Part shown: piece by piece, positions 1 to 9,030 of the stretch | Numbering within the stretch: the first letter of the stretch is position 1 | Layout of the letters: the number at the start of each line of letters is the position of its first letter | Origin: CAZEGV01 sp964511645 | GTDB taxonomy: Bacteria; Bacteroidota; Bacteroidia; Cytophagales; JAAEPT01 | NCBI GenBank assembly: GCA_964511645.1 | Contig: CAZEGV010000001.1 | Location: 41,822 to 105,821 of the forward strand | Reading direction: 5' to 3' | DNA: 64,000 nucleotides | Made by a program: the position numbers and the translations under genes | Notes under the pieces: generated by a model | What the model saw: the letters and a program-made list of their open reading frames with translations, nothing else | Database searches by the model: none | Told to the model about the DNA's origin: nothing

Positions 1-2
1 TG

Positions 3-764
3 ATTTGCGATAAACTGGGATTAAATCAAGTCAAAATACTTGATCTACAAGCCAATACGCTAAAAAAATTAACAACTTATTGCCCTGAATCTCATACAAA
101 AACATTGATAAAATCATTAAACAATGCAGGTGCTGGAAATATTGGAAATTATGAAAATTGTGCGTTTCAGAGTAGCGGAACAGGGCAGTTTAAACCTAAT
201 AAAAATGCTCAGCCTTTTGTAGGAAAAATAAATAAACTTGAGTATGTGACCGAGAATAAAATCGAAGTCCTCTACCCTAGTCATTTGGAAGGTTCTATTC
301 TGAAAGTATTGAAGAAAAATCACCCTTATGAGGAAGTGGCTTATTACGCTACTCCGCTAAGTAACCTGAATCAAGAGGTGGGTTCTGGTATGGTGGGTGA
401 GTTGGATGAAGTGATGAATGAGTCTAATTTTTTGAAAATGCTCAAAAAAGAATTTAACTTAGAAGTCATTCAACACACTCAATTATTAGGGAAACAAATC
501 AAAAGAGTGGCAGTTTGTGGTGGTGCTGGTTCCTTTTTGCTTCAAAAAGCAATTGGTACTGGTGCAGATATTTTTATTACGGCAGATTTTAAGTATCATG
601 AGTTTTTTGATGCCGAAAAAAAGTTAATTATAGCTGATATTGGACATTATGAAAGTGAAGTTTTTACAAAAGACTTAATTTGCAAGTATATAAGTAAAAA
701 ATTCACTAATATTGCAGTTGATTTATCAGAAATTAGTACTAACCCTATATATTACTACACTTAG
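3..764 (+). CDS. NIF3-like dinuclear metal-centre protein (5' end outside window)
   Basis: This is the C-terminal part of a NIF3/DUF34 protein; the frame is open from base 3, so the start lies upstream of the window. About 253 residues are visible, against roughly 365 for Bacteroidota members. The piece with NHPYEEVAYYATPL belongs to the CutA1-like domain inserted in long NIF3 proteins. The C-terminal motif AVCGGAGSFLLQKAIGTGAD, followed by ITADFKYHEFF and ADIGHYESE, carries the His and Glu ligands of the two-metal site. The cellular role of the family is unsettled; members are often annotated GTP cyclohydrolase 1 type 2. The stop codon abuts the ATG of the zinc-ribbon gene, a pairing common in Bacteroidota that suggests one operon. 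Confidence 0.92.
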   Translation: MCDKLGLNQVKILDLQANTLKKLTTYCPESHTKTLIKSLNNAGAGNIGNYENCAFQSSGTGQFKPNKNAQPFVGKINKLEYVTENKIEVLYPSHLEGSILKVLKKNHPYEEVAYYATPLSNLNQEVGSGMVGELDEVMNESNFLKMLKKEFNLEVIQHTQLLGKQIKRVAVCGGAGSFLLQKAIGTGADIFITADFKYHEFFDAEKKLIIADIGHYESEVFTKDLICKYISKKFTNIAVDLSEISTNPIYYYT

Positions 765-1541
765 ATGAAAGTAGACAAATACCTTAAAATACTCGTAAAA
801 CTTCAAACAATTGATTCAAAAATAGATGAAATTGAAAAAGTGCGTGGTGATCTTCCTGAAGAAGTTCAAGATTTAGAAGATGAATTGGCAGGCTTAGAAA
901 CTCGAATTACAAAATTTGAGACTGAACACGAAGGTTTAGAAAATGAAATTACTGAACGTAAAGAGGCTATTAAAACGGCTAACGATCTTGTTGCTAAATA
1001 TACAGAGCAACAAAACACTGTTCGTAATAATCGTGAGTATGATGCTATCACAAAAGAAATTGAGCTTCAGGAGTTAGAAGCACAAGTTTGTGAGAAAAAA
1101 ATCAAAGAAGCTGGTTATGGACTAGAGAAAAAGAAAGAAGAGATTGAAAAGGTGAAAGAAGGTCTTGAATCTCGTACAGCAGACCTAGCTACTAAAAAAG
1201 TAGAGCTAGAAACAATCATTGCAGAAAGTAAGGAAGAGGAAGATAAACTACTAGTAGATAGAGAAAAAATTACTGGGAAAATTGAAGACCGATTATTGCT
1301 TTCTTACGATAAATTACGTGGAAAAGTACGTAATAGACTTGCCGTAGTATCTGTTAAACGTAATGCTTGTGGAGGATGTTTTAACACTGTGCCACCTCAA
1401 CGCCAATCAGATGTAAAGGATAAGAAGAAGATTATGGTGTGTGAACATTGTGGTAGGATTCTTGCTGATGTAGAGGTTGTGAAAGAGGTTGTAAAACCAA
1501 AAAAGAAAAGAACTGTTCGTGCTAAAAAAGCTACATCATAA
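765..1541 (+). CDS. Coiled-coil protein with C4 zinc ribbon (DUF164 type)
   Basis: The 258-residue product is a long, highly charged helical coiled coil (about residues 5-180) followed by a C-terminal C4 zinc ribbon with CGGC and CEHC pairs, and a basic Lys/Arg tail. This is the layout of the zf-RING_7/DUF164 family. The biochemical role is not firmly known; a nucleic-acid-binding or regulatory role is usually inferred from the ribbon. It starts directly after the NIF3-like gene with no gap, so the two are probably cotranscribed. A strong hairpin terminator follows 24 bp after the stop. Confidence 0.9.
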   Translation: MKVDKYLKILVKLQTIDSKIDEIEKVRGDLPEEVQDLEDELAGLETRITKFETEHEGLENEITERKEAIKTANDLVAKYTEQQNTVRNNREYDAITKEIELQELEAQVCEKKIKEAGYGLEKKKEEIEKVKEGLESRTADLATKKVELETIIAESKEEEDKLLVDREKITGKIEDRLLLSYDKLRGKVRNRLAVVSVKRNACGGCFNTVPPQRQSDVKDKKKIMVCEHCGRILADVEVVKEVVKPKKKRTVRAKKATS

Positions 1542-1565
1542 CATTACTTTTATAAAACATTCAAC

Positions 1566-1598
1566 AAAAAGGATGGTTTTTATAAGCCATCCTTTTTT
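1566..1598 (+). terminator. Intrinsic terminator after the zinc-ribbon gene
   Basis: A perfect 11-bp stem, AAAAAGGATGG (1566-1576) with CCATCCTTTTT (1588-1598), ends in a T-run. It closes the NIF3/zinc-ribbon operon. It also contains the most plausible ATG (1573) of the next gene, so the stem and the start of the signal peptide overlap. Confidence 0.8.
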
Positions 1599-3027
1599 GT
1601 TTGTTCTACTATTTTTTAATTCGGTATATAGCTTTGCTCATTTTGACTTTAGCCCTGCTCACCAGAAGGCTTATCAGCAATTATTGTACATGCAAGTACC
1701 ACTTGTAGAGAAAAACATTAATACACTAGACAAAAAAAATGGATGCACTATAAGTATTAAAAACACTTTAGTCATACTAAAGTTACTCGCCAACGACTCC
1801 CCTCAATTGTATGATTCACTCAAAGCATTAGAATCTACTTACCAAAAAGAATTAAAAAAACAAGCTGAAAAATCACCTTATTACCATTATTACGAAGCAG
1901 AAATGAAGCTATATTGGGCCTTCGTACACCTCAACTATGGAAACGAAGTAGCGGCATTCATTAAATTAAAATCTGTAAAGAGTATCATAGAGGCTAACAC
2001 AAAAAACTACCCCGACTTCTTACCCAACAAAAAGGTAGATGCCATTATACAACTGATACTCGGCAGTATACCTGGAGAATACAAATGGATTACAGATAAC
2101 TTAGGACTCAAAGGAAGTCACTACAAAGGAATTTCTCTACTTAATGAAATTATCGACAGTAACCATTGCCTCAAAGATGAAGCTTTACTCTTAAAGTCTA
2201 TGTCTTATATATTCTTGCAACAAGATTATTACTTAGGGCTCTCTATTGTTAATAAGTTACAGCAAAAACATCCTAAATCTTTACTTTATAACTTTATACT
2301 AGTCAATACGCTCCTGTTTAAGCATGACAATGAAAAAGCACTTGAAATCATCAAGAAAAAGCCTAAAGGAAATGAATATGTAAATATACCTCAATACACT
2401 TACTTTACCGCTGAATGTTTTTTACAGAAACTAGAGTTACAAACTGCAGAACAATATTATCAACAATTCTTGAAAAAATATACTGGGAAAAATCACAGAA
2501 AAAGTAGCTATTTCAAACTCTATCTTATAGAAACGATGAGAGGAAACCGAAGCAAAGCCGATTATTACATCAATCAAATTGATACAAAACATAAATCCAA
2601 CACTTACCCTGATAAGTACGCAGTAGCTTTCGCTAAAAATCCAGAAAATTTTCATCCAAAACTTATCAAAGTAAGACTTTTGCAAGATGGCGGATATTAC
2701 AGCAGGGCTCTCAAAATTCTTCTTGACACTAAAACTAGTATCCGCAGAGATATTCTAGAAAAAGAATACCGATTGGCAAGAGTTTATCACTTTACAGGAA
2801 AAACAGTACTCGCCAAAGAGCATTATAAAACCTGCATCAACAAAAGCCGTTATGATGATGGTTGGTATTACGCTCCCAACTCTTGCTTACAGCTAGGTTA
2901 TATATATGAATACTACAATAAAGACTTAGCCAAATCTTATTACCAAAAGGCATTAAAATACAGTCAACACCCATATAAAAATGGTATAGATGATCGTGCT
3001 AAAAAAGGAATTAATCGATTAAAATAA
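1573..3027 (+). CDS. Exported TPR-like repeat protein, unknown function
   Basis: I do not recognise a named family. From ATG 1573 the product is 484 residues and starts with a good signal peptide (MVFISHPFLFVLLFFNSVYSFA). The body is all-helical with repeated Tyr/Ala/Leu patterns such as AEQYYQQFLKKY and LAKEHYKTCIN, as in tetratricopeptide repeats, so a periplasmic scaffold role is an inference. A longer reading from ATG 1519 would add 18 residues that spoil the signal peptide and overlap the previous gene, so I prefer 1573. The stop overlaps the ATG of the pabB-like gene by one base. Confidence 0.7.
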   Translation: MVFISHPFLFVLLFFNSVYSFAHFDFSPAHQKAYQQLLYMQVPLVEKNINTLDKKNGCTISIKNTLVILKLLANDSPQLYDSLKALESTYQKELKKQAEKSPYYHYYEAEMKLYWAFVHLNYGNEVAAFIKLKSVKSIIEANTKNYPDFLPNKKVDAIIQLILGSIPGEYKWITDNLGLKGSHYKGISLLNEIIDSNHCLKDEALLLKSMSYIFLQQDYYLGLSIVNKLQQKHPKSLLYNFILVNTLLFKHDNEKALEIIKKKPKGNEYVNIPQYTYFTAECFLQKLELQTAEQYYQQFLKKYTGKNHRKSSYFKLYLIETMRGNRSKADYYINQIDTKHKSNTYPDKYAVAFAKNPENFHPKLIKVRLLQDGGYYSRALKILLDTKTSIRRDILEKEYRLARVYHFTGKTVLAKEHYKTCINKSRYDDGWYYAPNSCLQLGYIYEYYNKDLAKSYYQKALKYSQHPYKNGIDDRAKKGINRLK

Positions 3028-4148
3028 TGTCATTGATAAGTAAAATAAAAGACTACAATTACGCCGCTATTTTCACCAATACAAAATATCGATATGGATT
3101 CAAGAACCTTATTTCTCTAGGAAATGAAGCTTTAGAAGACTTTCCTAACCTATCACCTGATGAGCTCACTGCTGGTTTTATTAATTATGAATATAAAAAT
3201 CAAGTAGAGAAATCAAAATCTGCAAATCCTGCAAGTATCTCATTTCCCGATTGGTTTTTCTTTAAACCTATAGAATATCAAGAATTTGACTACCTAAATG
3301 AAACAAGTGACGTTAAAAGTTCTTTTCCTGCAATCAGTTTCCAATGTAATTTCACAAAAGAAGAGTATATCCAATCTATAGAGAAAATAAAAGAACACAT
3401 TGTAAATGGGGACATTTACGAAATGAATTTCTGTATTGAGTTTACTGCAAAACAAAAAATTGACCCCGTAGCTCTTTACCTAAAATCTATAAAAGAAGAC
3501 CCAAAGCCATTTTCTTCATTTTTTAAATACAAAAGTAAATATATGATTGGTGCTTCTCCAGAGCGGTATATACTCAACGAAGATGGTAGACTACACTCCC
3601 ACCCAATAAAAGGGACTGCTCCTAGAGGTAAAACACCTGAAGAAGATAATCGCTTAAAAAAAGAGCTTTACCACTCAGAAAAAGAACGTGCTGAAAACTT
3701 AATGATTGTAGACCTTGTCCGCAATGACTTGAGTAAGATTGGCATAAAAGGTTCTACTAGAGTAGATGAGCTTTTTGGTCTATACACCTTCCCTACTGTA
3801 CACCAAATGATTTCTAGTATTAGTTGCAAAAGTGACTGTAGTTTTAAACAAATCATAGATGGCACCTTTCCTATGGGGAGCATGACAGGAGCTCCAAAAG
3901 TAATGTCTACAAATCTAATAGAACAATATGAACGTTCAGCTAGAGGCTTGTATAGTGGCACAGTGGGCTACTTACTACCCAGTGGTGATTTTGATTTTAA
4001 TGTTGTCATTCGTAGTCTTATTTATGATGCTGATACTTGTCAATTATCCTTACATGTGGGAGGTGCCATTACTTACTCATCCAACCCTGAGCAAGAATAT
4101 GAAGAATGCCTACTAAAGGCTCAATCATTCTTTGACATGCTTCAATAA
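3027..4148 (+). CDS. pabB: Aminodeoxychorismate synthase component I / chorismate-binding enzyme
   Basis: The 373-residue product is a chorismate-utilising enzyme of the anthranilate synthase I/PabB/isochorismate synthase superfamily. Visible signatures are HPIKGTAPRG, ENLMIVDLVRNDLSKIG and MGSMTGAPKVMS, in the order found in the catalytic domain. The protein is shorter than classical TrpE (about 450-520 residues), and there is no trp cluster nearby, so the para-aminobenzoate (folate) branch is the better call. The N-terminal region is reduced, as is common in Bacteroidota PabB. It overlaps the upstream gene by one base and ends where comF begins. Confidence 0.82.
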   Translation: MSLISKIKDYNYAAIFTNTKYRYGFKNLISLGNEALEDFPNLSPDELTAGFINYEYKNQVEKSKSANPASISFPDWFFFKPIEYQEFDYLNETSDVKSSFPAISFQCNFTKEEYIQSIEKIKEHIVNGDIYEMNFCIEFTAKQKIDPVALYLKSIKEDPKPFSSFFKYKSKYMIGASPERYILNEDGRLHSHPIKGTAPRGKTPEEDNRLKKELYHSEKERAENLMIVDLVRNDLSKIGIKGSTRVDELFGLYTFPTVHQMISSISCKSDCSFKQIIDGTFPMGSMTGAPKVMSTNLIEQYERSARGLYSGTVGYLLPSGDFDFNVVIRSLIYDADTCQLSLHVGGAITYSSNPEQEYEECLLKAQSFFDMLQ

Positions 4149-4814
4149 ATGTTTTCGGCTTTTATTAACATATTATACCCGAGTATTTGTATCTCTTGCA
4201 AAAGTCAATTAATGAAAAAAGAGGTTGTTTTTTGTGCACAATGCGAAACAGAGTTTCCAGCAGTAAAACCTAATGAAAGCAAACTGCGACTTAAACTAGA
4301 CGGTAGAGCAAAAATAGAAAATTTTTATGCACTCACTAGATTTACTAGGTCTAGCAAAATCCAAAAAGCTATCCACTTGCTCAAATATGGAGATAAACCA
4401 AAGGTAGGACATCAATTAGGTATCGCTTTTGCTAATAAAATAACACTTGACAAAAGCATTGATTATATTATCCCAGTACCTCTTCATCCAATAAAACTCA
4501 AAAATAGAGGATACAACCAATCAGAGGAGTTTGCAAATGGGATTTCTTACAAAAACACCATTCCCATTATCAATAGCATTTTACACAAAACAAGTCACAC
4601 ACAATCTCAGGCATCTAAAAACAGAAATGAACGGCTTGTTTTTAATCCAAAAGCTTATAAGCTAGATGACAAACAAAAAATCCTACAAGAAAGACACATA
4701 CTACTTGTAGACGATGTTATTACTACTGGAGTTACTTTAGAAAACTGTATTGCTGCTTTTAAAGATGTAAAAAATATTAGAATTAGCATAGCAGTAATTG
4801 CTTTTACTGAGTAA
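4149..4814 (+). CDS. comF: ComF family phosphoribosyltransferase-like protein
   Basis: The 221-residue product has the ComF layout: an N-terminal zinc-finger pair (CISC and CAQC, about residues 14-36) and a C-terminal type I phosphoribosyltransferase fold with the PRPP-loop motif HILLVDDVITTGVTL. Members are linked to DNA uptake in competent bacteria, but many Bacteroidota carry comF with no proven competence role. It follows the pabB-like gene with no gap. Its 3' end overlaps the converging OppA-like gene by 11 bp. Confidence 0.9.
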   Translation: MFSAFINILYPSICISCKSQLMKKEVVFCAQCETEFPAVKPNESKLRLKLDGRAKIENFYALTRFTRSSKIQKAIHLLKYGDKPKVGHQLGIAFANKITLDKSIDYIIPVPLHPIKLKNRGYNQSEEFANGISYKNTIPIINSILHKTSHTQSQASKNRNERLVFNPKAYKLDDKQKILQERHILLVDDVITTGVTLENCIAAFKDVKNIRISIAVIAFTE

Positions 4815-6477
4815 TATCAACTTCCTCTAGCTTCAACAATTTCATTGCATTAAACTTCAAATTTTTTACTTTAGGGTTAACTAATGTCAGCGATTCATTA
4901 TAATACAACGGTATCACTGGAGCATCATCCACTATCAACTGATCCATTTGGTAATACAATGCTAACCTTGCACTGTCATTGGTGATAGTCCTTGCTAAAG
5001 CAAATAAAGAGTCTACCTTTGGGTTTGAATAATGTGTTTTGTTAGGACCAAAAGGGGATTCATTAGGTCCATAAAATAAAGTTAAATAATTTTCAGCATC
5101 TGGATAATCACCTACCCAAGCTGCTCTAAACATCTCTAGTTCACCTTTTATAGCCAAATCATAATTTACTTTGGGTTCATTCATCCTAATTTCTACTTTT
5201 ATCCCCAGAGACTCCTCCCAACTCTTCACAATAAATTCCATTAAGTTCTTTTGCACTTTTCCTGCCGACATCACCAACACCGGCAATGTCTCTAATGTCC
5301 AACCTGATTTGGCAAGATATTCTTTAGCTTTTTTTGGGCTATAAGCATAACCTTGAGTAATACCTTCTGCAAACCCTGGTGTAGCTAGAGGAACAATCCC
5401 ACTTCTAGCAGGTTCACCCAATCCATTTCTGAGTATATTGATTAACTTCCCTTTATCTACTCCGTAACATAATGCTTTTCTAAAATTCTTATCAAATAAA
5501 GGATGCTTCCCATTGTGTTTTTTGTAACAATTAGCTTCTTTATTTAGTTGTATCCCTATATATTCCAAATACAAATAAGGGTTACGAGAAACTACATAGT
5601 TCAACCCCTCCTTTGTTTCTCCATTGGGTTTTAGGACGTCTTCAATTTGATATTCATCTAACCCGTCTAGCATATCTATTTTACCTGTCGAAAAAGCCCT
5701 AAAAGCTTGTGCTCGTTCTGTAATGAAATACAGCTGAACAGCATCTAAATATGGTAGTTGATTGCCCTTTTTATCTTTTCTCCAATAGTTTTCATTTTTG
5801 TGTAAAACAAGAGAGTTACCCTCTTCCCACATAAAAAGCTTAAAAGGTCCAGTCCCTACTGGGTTTCGCCTATAATCTGCACCATAATGTTTTACAATCT
5901 CTGGTGCTACTACAAAAGCATAAGCCATGCTCAATACTTGCAATATCAAAGGATTTGGTTTTTGGAGATAAACTTTAAACACTTCATTATTTACAGCTTT
6001 AAAACAGGTGTCTGAAAGTGTGCCATTAGGGTTTTTAAGTACTTTGTCTCTAAATATCCAAATTCCTTTGTTATAAATATCGTTTGTGTCACAAATACGC
6101 TTTAGCGAAAACTCTACATCATAAGCAGTTACGGATCTTCCCTTGCCATTAGTAAATAGTTTGTGGTCATGAAATTTAGTTCCTTTACGCATATAAAAGG
6201 TGTAACATTTTCCGTTTTCTGATATATCCCAATGACTCGCCAAAGCAGGTTTCACCTTCATATTATCATCAAGTTCTACCAAACCATTATAAAGTTGTGT
6301 GTTTATCCACACAGCACTCATATCCGAGGTAAGTGCTGGATCTAATGCACTTAAAGCTCCTACCTCATTATACCTAAAGACCTTTTTTTGTTCAGAAGAG
6401 TTGTCCACAGAGCAAGAAAAAAGTGTGTATAAGAGCGTGGAAAAGATAAGAGTTTTATGTAGAAACATGACTTTCAT
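4804..6477 (-). CDS. Peptide ABC transporter substrate-binding lipoprotein (OppA/SBP family 5)
   Basis: The 557-residue product is a family 5 extracellular solute-binding protein. It has a lipoprotein signal (LLYTLFSC, lipobox Cys about residue 22) and typical motifs: SALDPALTSD near the N-terminus, TAYDVEFSLKRI, GTGPFKL, and FRKALCYGVDK. The family binds oligopeptides or other solutes for an ABC importer. No permease or ATPase genes lie next to it, so the transporter must be encoded elsewhere and the ligand is unknown. Converges on and slightly overlaps comF. Confidence 0.9.
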   Translation of the reverse strand: MKVMFLHKTLIFSTLLYTLFSCSVDNSSEQKKVFRYNEVGALSALDPALTSDMSAVWINTQLYNGLVELDDNMKVKPALASHWDISENGKCYTFYMRKGTKFHDHKLFTNGKGRSVTAYDVEFSLKRICDTNDIYNKGIWIFRDKVLKNPNGTLSDTCFKAVNNEVFKVYLQKPNPLILQVLSMAYAFVVAPEIVKHYGADYRRNPVGTGPFKLFMWEEGNSLVLHKNENYWRKDKKGNQLPYLDAVQLYFITERAQAFRAFSTGKIDMLDGLDEYQIEDVLKPNGETKEGLNYVVSRNPYLYLEYIGIQLNKEANCYKKHNGKHPLFDKNFRKALCYGVDKGKLINILRNGLGEPARSGIVPLATPGFAEGITQGYAYSPKKAKEYLAKSGWTLETLPVLVMSAGKVQKNLMEFIVKSWEESLGIKVEIRMNEPKVNYDLAIKGELEMFRAAWVGDYPDAENYLTLFYGPNESPFGPNKTHYSNPKVDSLFALARTITNDSARLALYYQMDQLIVDDAPVIPLYYNESLTLVNPKVKNLKFNAMKLLKLEEVDITQ

Positions 6478-6484
6478 TTTTAGC

Positions 6485-6492
6485 TATATTTG
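6485..6492 (+). promoter_or_regulatory. -7 box TATATTTG upstream of parA
   Basis: TATATTTG matches TAnnTTTG exactly, about 115 bp upstream of the parA ATG. I see no convincing -33 partner, so this is a weak call. Confidence 0.35.
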
Positions 6493-6517
6493 TTGTCTAA
6501 GCAAAAGGATTATTTAC

Positions 6518-6547
6518 CAAAAATACGTTTTTATATAAAACTACAAA
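6518..6547 (-). promoter_or_regulatory. Bacteroidota-type promoter for the OppA-like gene
   Basis: On the minus strand TTTG (6544-6547) and TATTTTTG (6518-6525) are separated by 18 nt. This closely fits the Bacteroidota consensus TTTG-N19-TAnnTTTG. The -7 box lies about 40 bp before the start codon. Confidence 0.6.
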
Positions 6548-6607
6548 AGGTAATTGAGAGGATTGTTTTCAACAAAAAAAATCATACATCAGCTAAAGAA
6601 AAATTCT

Positions 6608-7381
6608 ATGGGAAAAGTTATTGGGATTGCTAATCAAAAAGGAGGAGTAGGAAAGACTACTACAGCAGTCAATCTAGCCGCTAGCTTAGCCGCTATGGAA
6701 CACAAAACACTTATCGTAGATGCTGACCCACAAGCAAATGCTACATCTGGATTAGGGCTTGACCCAAAAATCATTCAACACAGTATTTATGATTTGATGC
6801 TAGAAGAAACAGACCCTAAACCTCACATTCTTCATACAGAGGTTGACTTTTTAGATATAATCCCTTCTAATATAGACCTTGTAGGTGCTGAGATAGACCT
6901 TGTAGACATTGACAATAGAGAGGCTAGAATGAAGCAAACGATTAATAAAATTAAGGATGATTATGATTTTATTATTATTGATTGCTCACCATCATTAGGA
7001 CTTACTACCATCAATGCTCTTGTAGCTGCGGATTCGGTAATTATACCTGTACAATGTGAATATTATGCTTTGGAAGGTTTAGGAAAATTACTCAATACTA
7101 TTAAAATTATTCAGAAAAGGCTAAACCCTGAACTTGAAATAGAGGGTATTTTGTTGACGATGTATGATATTCGTGTAAATCTTTCTAATCAAGTGGTGCA
7201 TGAAGTACGCTTGCACTTCAAACAACTTACCTTTGAAACCATCATACCTCGTAATGTAAGGCTAAGTGAGTCTCCTAGTTTTGGTTTACCTACTATTGCT
7301 CATGATGCTGAGAGTAAAGGTGCAATAAGTTACTTGAATTTGGCTAAAGAAATTTTAGACAAAAACACTATTGAGGCATAA
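6608..7381 (+). CDS. parA: Chromosome-partitioning ATPase ParA (Soj)
   Basis: The 257-residue product is a ParA/MinD-type ATPase with the deviant Walker A KGGVGKTT (about residues 11-18), Walker A' VDADPQANATS and Walker B IIIDCSPSLGL. With ParB it segregates replication origins by nucleoid-bound ATP/ADP cycling. I start at ATG 6608 because MGKVIGIANQKGG is the canonical N-terminus; an upstream in-frame start at 6554 would add 18 unlike residues. parB follows 189 bp downstream with a repeat element in between. Confidence 0.96.
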   Translation: MGKVIGIANQKGGVGKTTTAVNLAASLAAMEHKTLIVDADPQANATSGLGLDPKIIQHSIYDLMLEETDPKPHILHTEVDFLDIIPSNIDLVGAEIDLVDIDNREARMKQTINKIKDDYDFIIIDCSPSLGLTTINALVAADSVIIPVQCEYYALEGLGKLLNTIKIIQKRLNPELEIEGILLTMYDIRVNLSNQVVHEVRLHFKQLTFETIIPRNVRLSESPSFGLPTIAHDAESKGAISYLNLAKEILDKNTIEA

Positions 7382-7400
7382 AACACGATAAATCGTGTTT
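7381..7400 (+). other. Short perfect hairpin after parA
   Basis: AAACACGAT-AA-ATCGTGTTT is a 9-bp perfect inverted repeat starting on the last base of the parA stop codon. It has no T-run beyond TTT, so it may be a weak terminator or an mRNA end stabiliser. Confidence 0.5.
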
Positions 7401-7528
7401 GACTTAGGGATAGAGCGGTTTGTTTGAATCACAAAACGTAGCAGAGCGAAGTTTTTGGGATGAGTAGCGATAGCCCGACCATGAAGTAAAGCGAAGTGAA
7501 ATGTAGCTGAACCTGAATGGGAAGTCCC
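7401..7528 (+). repeat. Structured intergenic repeat, copy A
   Basis: This copy has the shared core CTTAGGGATAGAGCGG followed by GAGTAGCGATAGCCCGACC. Its ends GACTT (7401-7405) and AAGTC (7521-7525) pair to close the element. It lies between parA and parB in the same orientation. Confidence 0.8.
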
Positions 7529-7570
7529 AAGAAAACAAAACATCATAAAACCATAGTTTAATTTTAGAAA

Positions 7571-8437
7571 ATGGCAAAAAAAAGACAAGTATTAGGAAGA
7601 GGTTTAGGTGCTTTATTAAAAGACACTGAAACGGTGGTAGAAAAACATAGTGAAATCAGTAATTTTCAAGAAATTCCTGTATCCCAAATTGAGACGAATC
7701 CTTATCAGCCACGTACTCATTTTGACGACGATGCCCTGAATGAGTTAGCTGAATCAATCAAAGTACAGGGCATTATACAGCCGATTACTGTGCGAAAGAT
7801 GAGCGACAAGAGTTTTCAACTTATTTCTGGTGAGAGAAGGTTGCAAGCGAGTAAACGTGCTGGGTTAGAAAAAATCCCTGCATATATTCGTACGGCTAAC
7901 GATCAAGAAATGCTTGAAATGGGCTTGATTGAAAATATTCAACGTGAAAACTTAAATGCAATTGAAATTGCTTTGTCATACCAACGCTTACTTTCAGAAT
8001 GTAAACTGAAACAGGAAGAACTTGGAGAACGAGTGGGAAAAAAGCGTACTACGGTCAATAATTACTTGCGTTTACTCAAGTTACCTCCTAGCATACAAAC
8101 AAGTGTGAGAGACAAAGAAATCTCAATGGGGCATGCTAAGGCTTTATTAAGTATTGAAAAAATAGACAAGCAGTTGGCTGTTTTTGAACTTGTTACAAAA
8201 GAAGGTCTTTCGGTGAGGGCTACTGAGCAACTTGCCAAACAAGATGAGTTTGCAAAAAAAGAAAACAACACAAATAAAGAAAGTTCTTACGAAATAACAC
8301 AGTTGCAATCGAAACTTTCTTCTCATTTTGGTACTAAAATAAACATCAAAAGTGATCAAAAACACAAAGGTGAAATAAAAATACCTTTTATTTCGTTAGA
8401 AGACTTGAATCGTATCCTCGAAATTTTGGATATATAG
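7571..8437 (+). CDS. parB: Chromosome-partitioning protein ParB (Spo0J)
   Basis: The 288-residue product begins with the basic ParA-interaction segment KKRQVLGRGLGALL. It then has the ParB/Srx CTPase domain with NPYQPRTHFD, GIIQPITVRK and SGERRLQASKRAG, and the helix-turn-helix with QRENLNAIEIALSYQRL and KKRTTVNNYLRLLKL. It binds parS sites and loads the SMC complex. I found no obvious parS (TGTTTCACGTGAAACA-like) in the window by eye. Pairs with parA upstream. Confidence 0.96.
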   Translation: MAKKRQVLGRGLGALLKDTETVVEKHSEISNFQEIPVSQIETNPYQPRTHFDDDALNELAESIKVQGIIQPITVRKMSDKSFQLISGERRLQASKRAGLEKIPAYIRTANDQEMLEMGLIENIQRENLNAIEIALSYQRLLSECKLKQEELGERVGKKRTTVNNYLRLLKLPPSIQTSVRDKEISMGHAKALLSIEKIDKQLAVFELVTKEGLSVRATEQLAKQDEFAKKENNTNKESSYEITQLQSKLSSHFGTKINIKSDQKHKGEIKIPFISLEDLNRILEILDI

Positions 8438-8462
8438 GTTAATCTATGCGATATTTGTCTTA

Positions 8463-9005
8463 GTGAAAAAACGAATACTATATATATGCCTTTTGGTGCT
8501 TGTACTAAACTCTGTGTTTAGTCAAGAAAAAAAAATACCCGCACTCAAAACTGCAGTAAAAGCAACCTTGCTCTCTACTGCCCTACCTGGGCTTGGACAA
8601 GTGTATAATAAAAAATACTGGAAAGTTCCTATTATATATGCTGCTGGGGGTGCACTTAGCTACTTTGCTATAAGTAACCATAAGGAATACAAGGACTTAA
8701 GAGATGCGATTAATAATAGACAAAGTAACAATAACCTCACCTCTAGCAATGATGCTTTTCCGCAATTAAGCACCGACCAATTGCGAACAAGGAAAGACCA
8801 TTTTAGGAGACAACGGGATTACAATATAATTTTTATAGGACTTTTGTATGTTGCCAATATTATAGATGCTAATGTAGATGCTCACTTGCGTGAATTTGAT
8901 GTAAATGATGATTTAAGTATGAATTTATCGCCTATTGTTATCCCTACAAACTCTTTTAACAATTTATCATTTGGTTTATCTTTGACGCTTAGGCTCAAAA
9001 AATAA
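8463..9005 (+). CDS. DUF5683 family exported/membrane protein
   Basis: The 180-residue product starts at a GTG and has a signal peptide (residues 1-20, ending VFSQ). The motif LSTALPGLGQVYNKKYWKVP followed by a membrane segment (IIYAAGGALSYFAI) is typical of DUF5683. A second membrane segment (IIFIGLLYVANIIDANVDAHL) lies near the C-terminus. The function is not known. Its place between parB and dapB is conserved in Flavobacteriales. Confidence 0.85.
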   Translation: MKKRILYICLLVLVLNSVFSQEKKIPALKTAVKATLLSTALPGLGQVYNKKYWKVPIIYAAGGALSYFAISNHKEYKDLRDAINNRQSNNNLTSSNDAFPQLSTDQLRTRKDHFRRQRDYNIIFIGLLYVANIIDANVDAHLREFDVNDDLSMNLSPIVIPTNSFNNLSFGLSLTLRLKK

Positions 9006-9030
9006 ACTTATTATTTAAGCATTATTTTAT

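Noticed and set aside
7420..7440. GTTTGAATC as a tRNA T-loop
   Set aside because: No cloverleaf can be built around it; it belongs to repeat copy A.
7382..7570. parS site between parA and parB
   Set aside because: The spacer holds repeat copy A and a short hairpin; no TGTTTCACGTGAAACA-like sequence is present.
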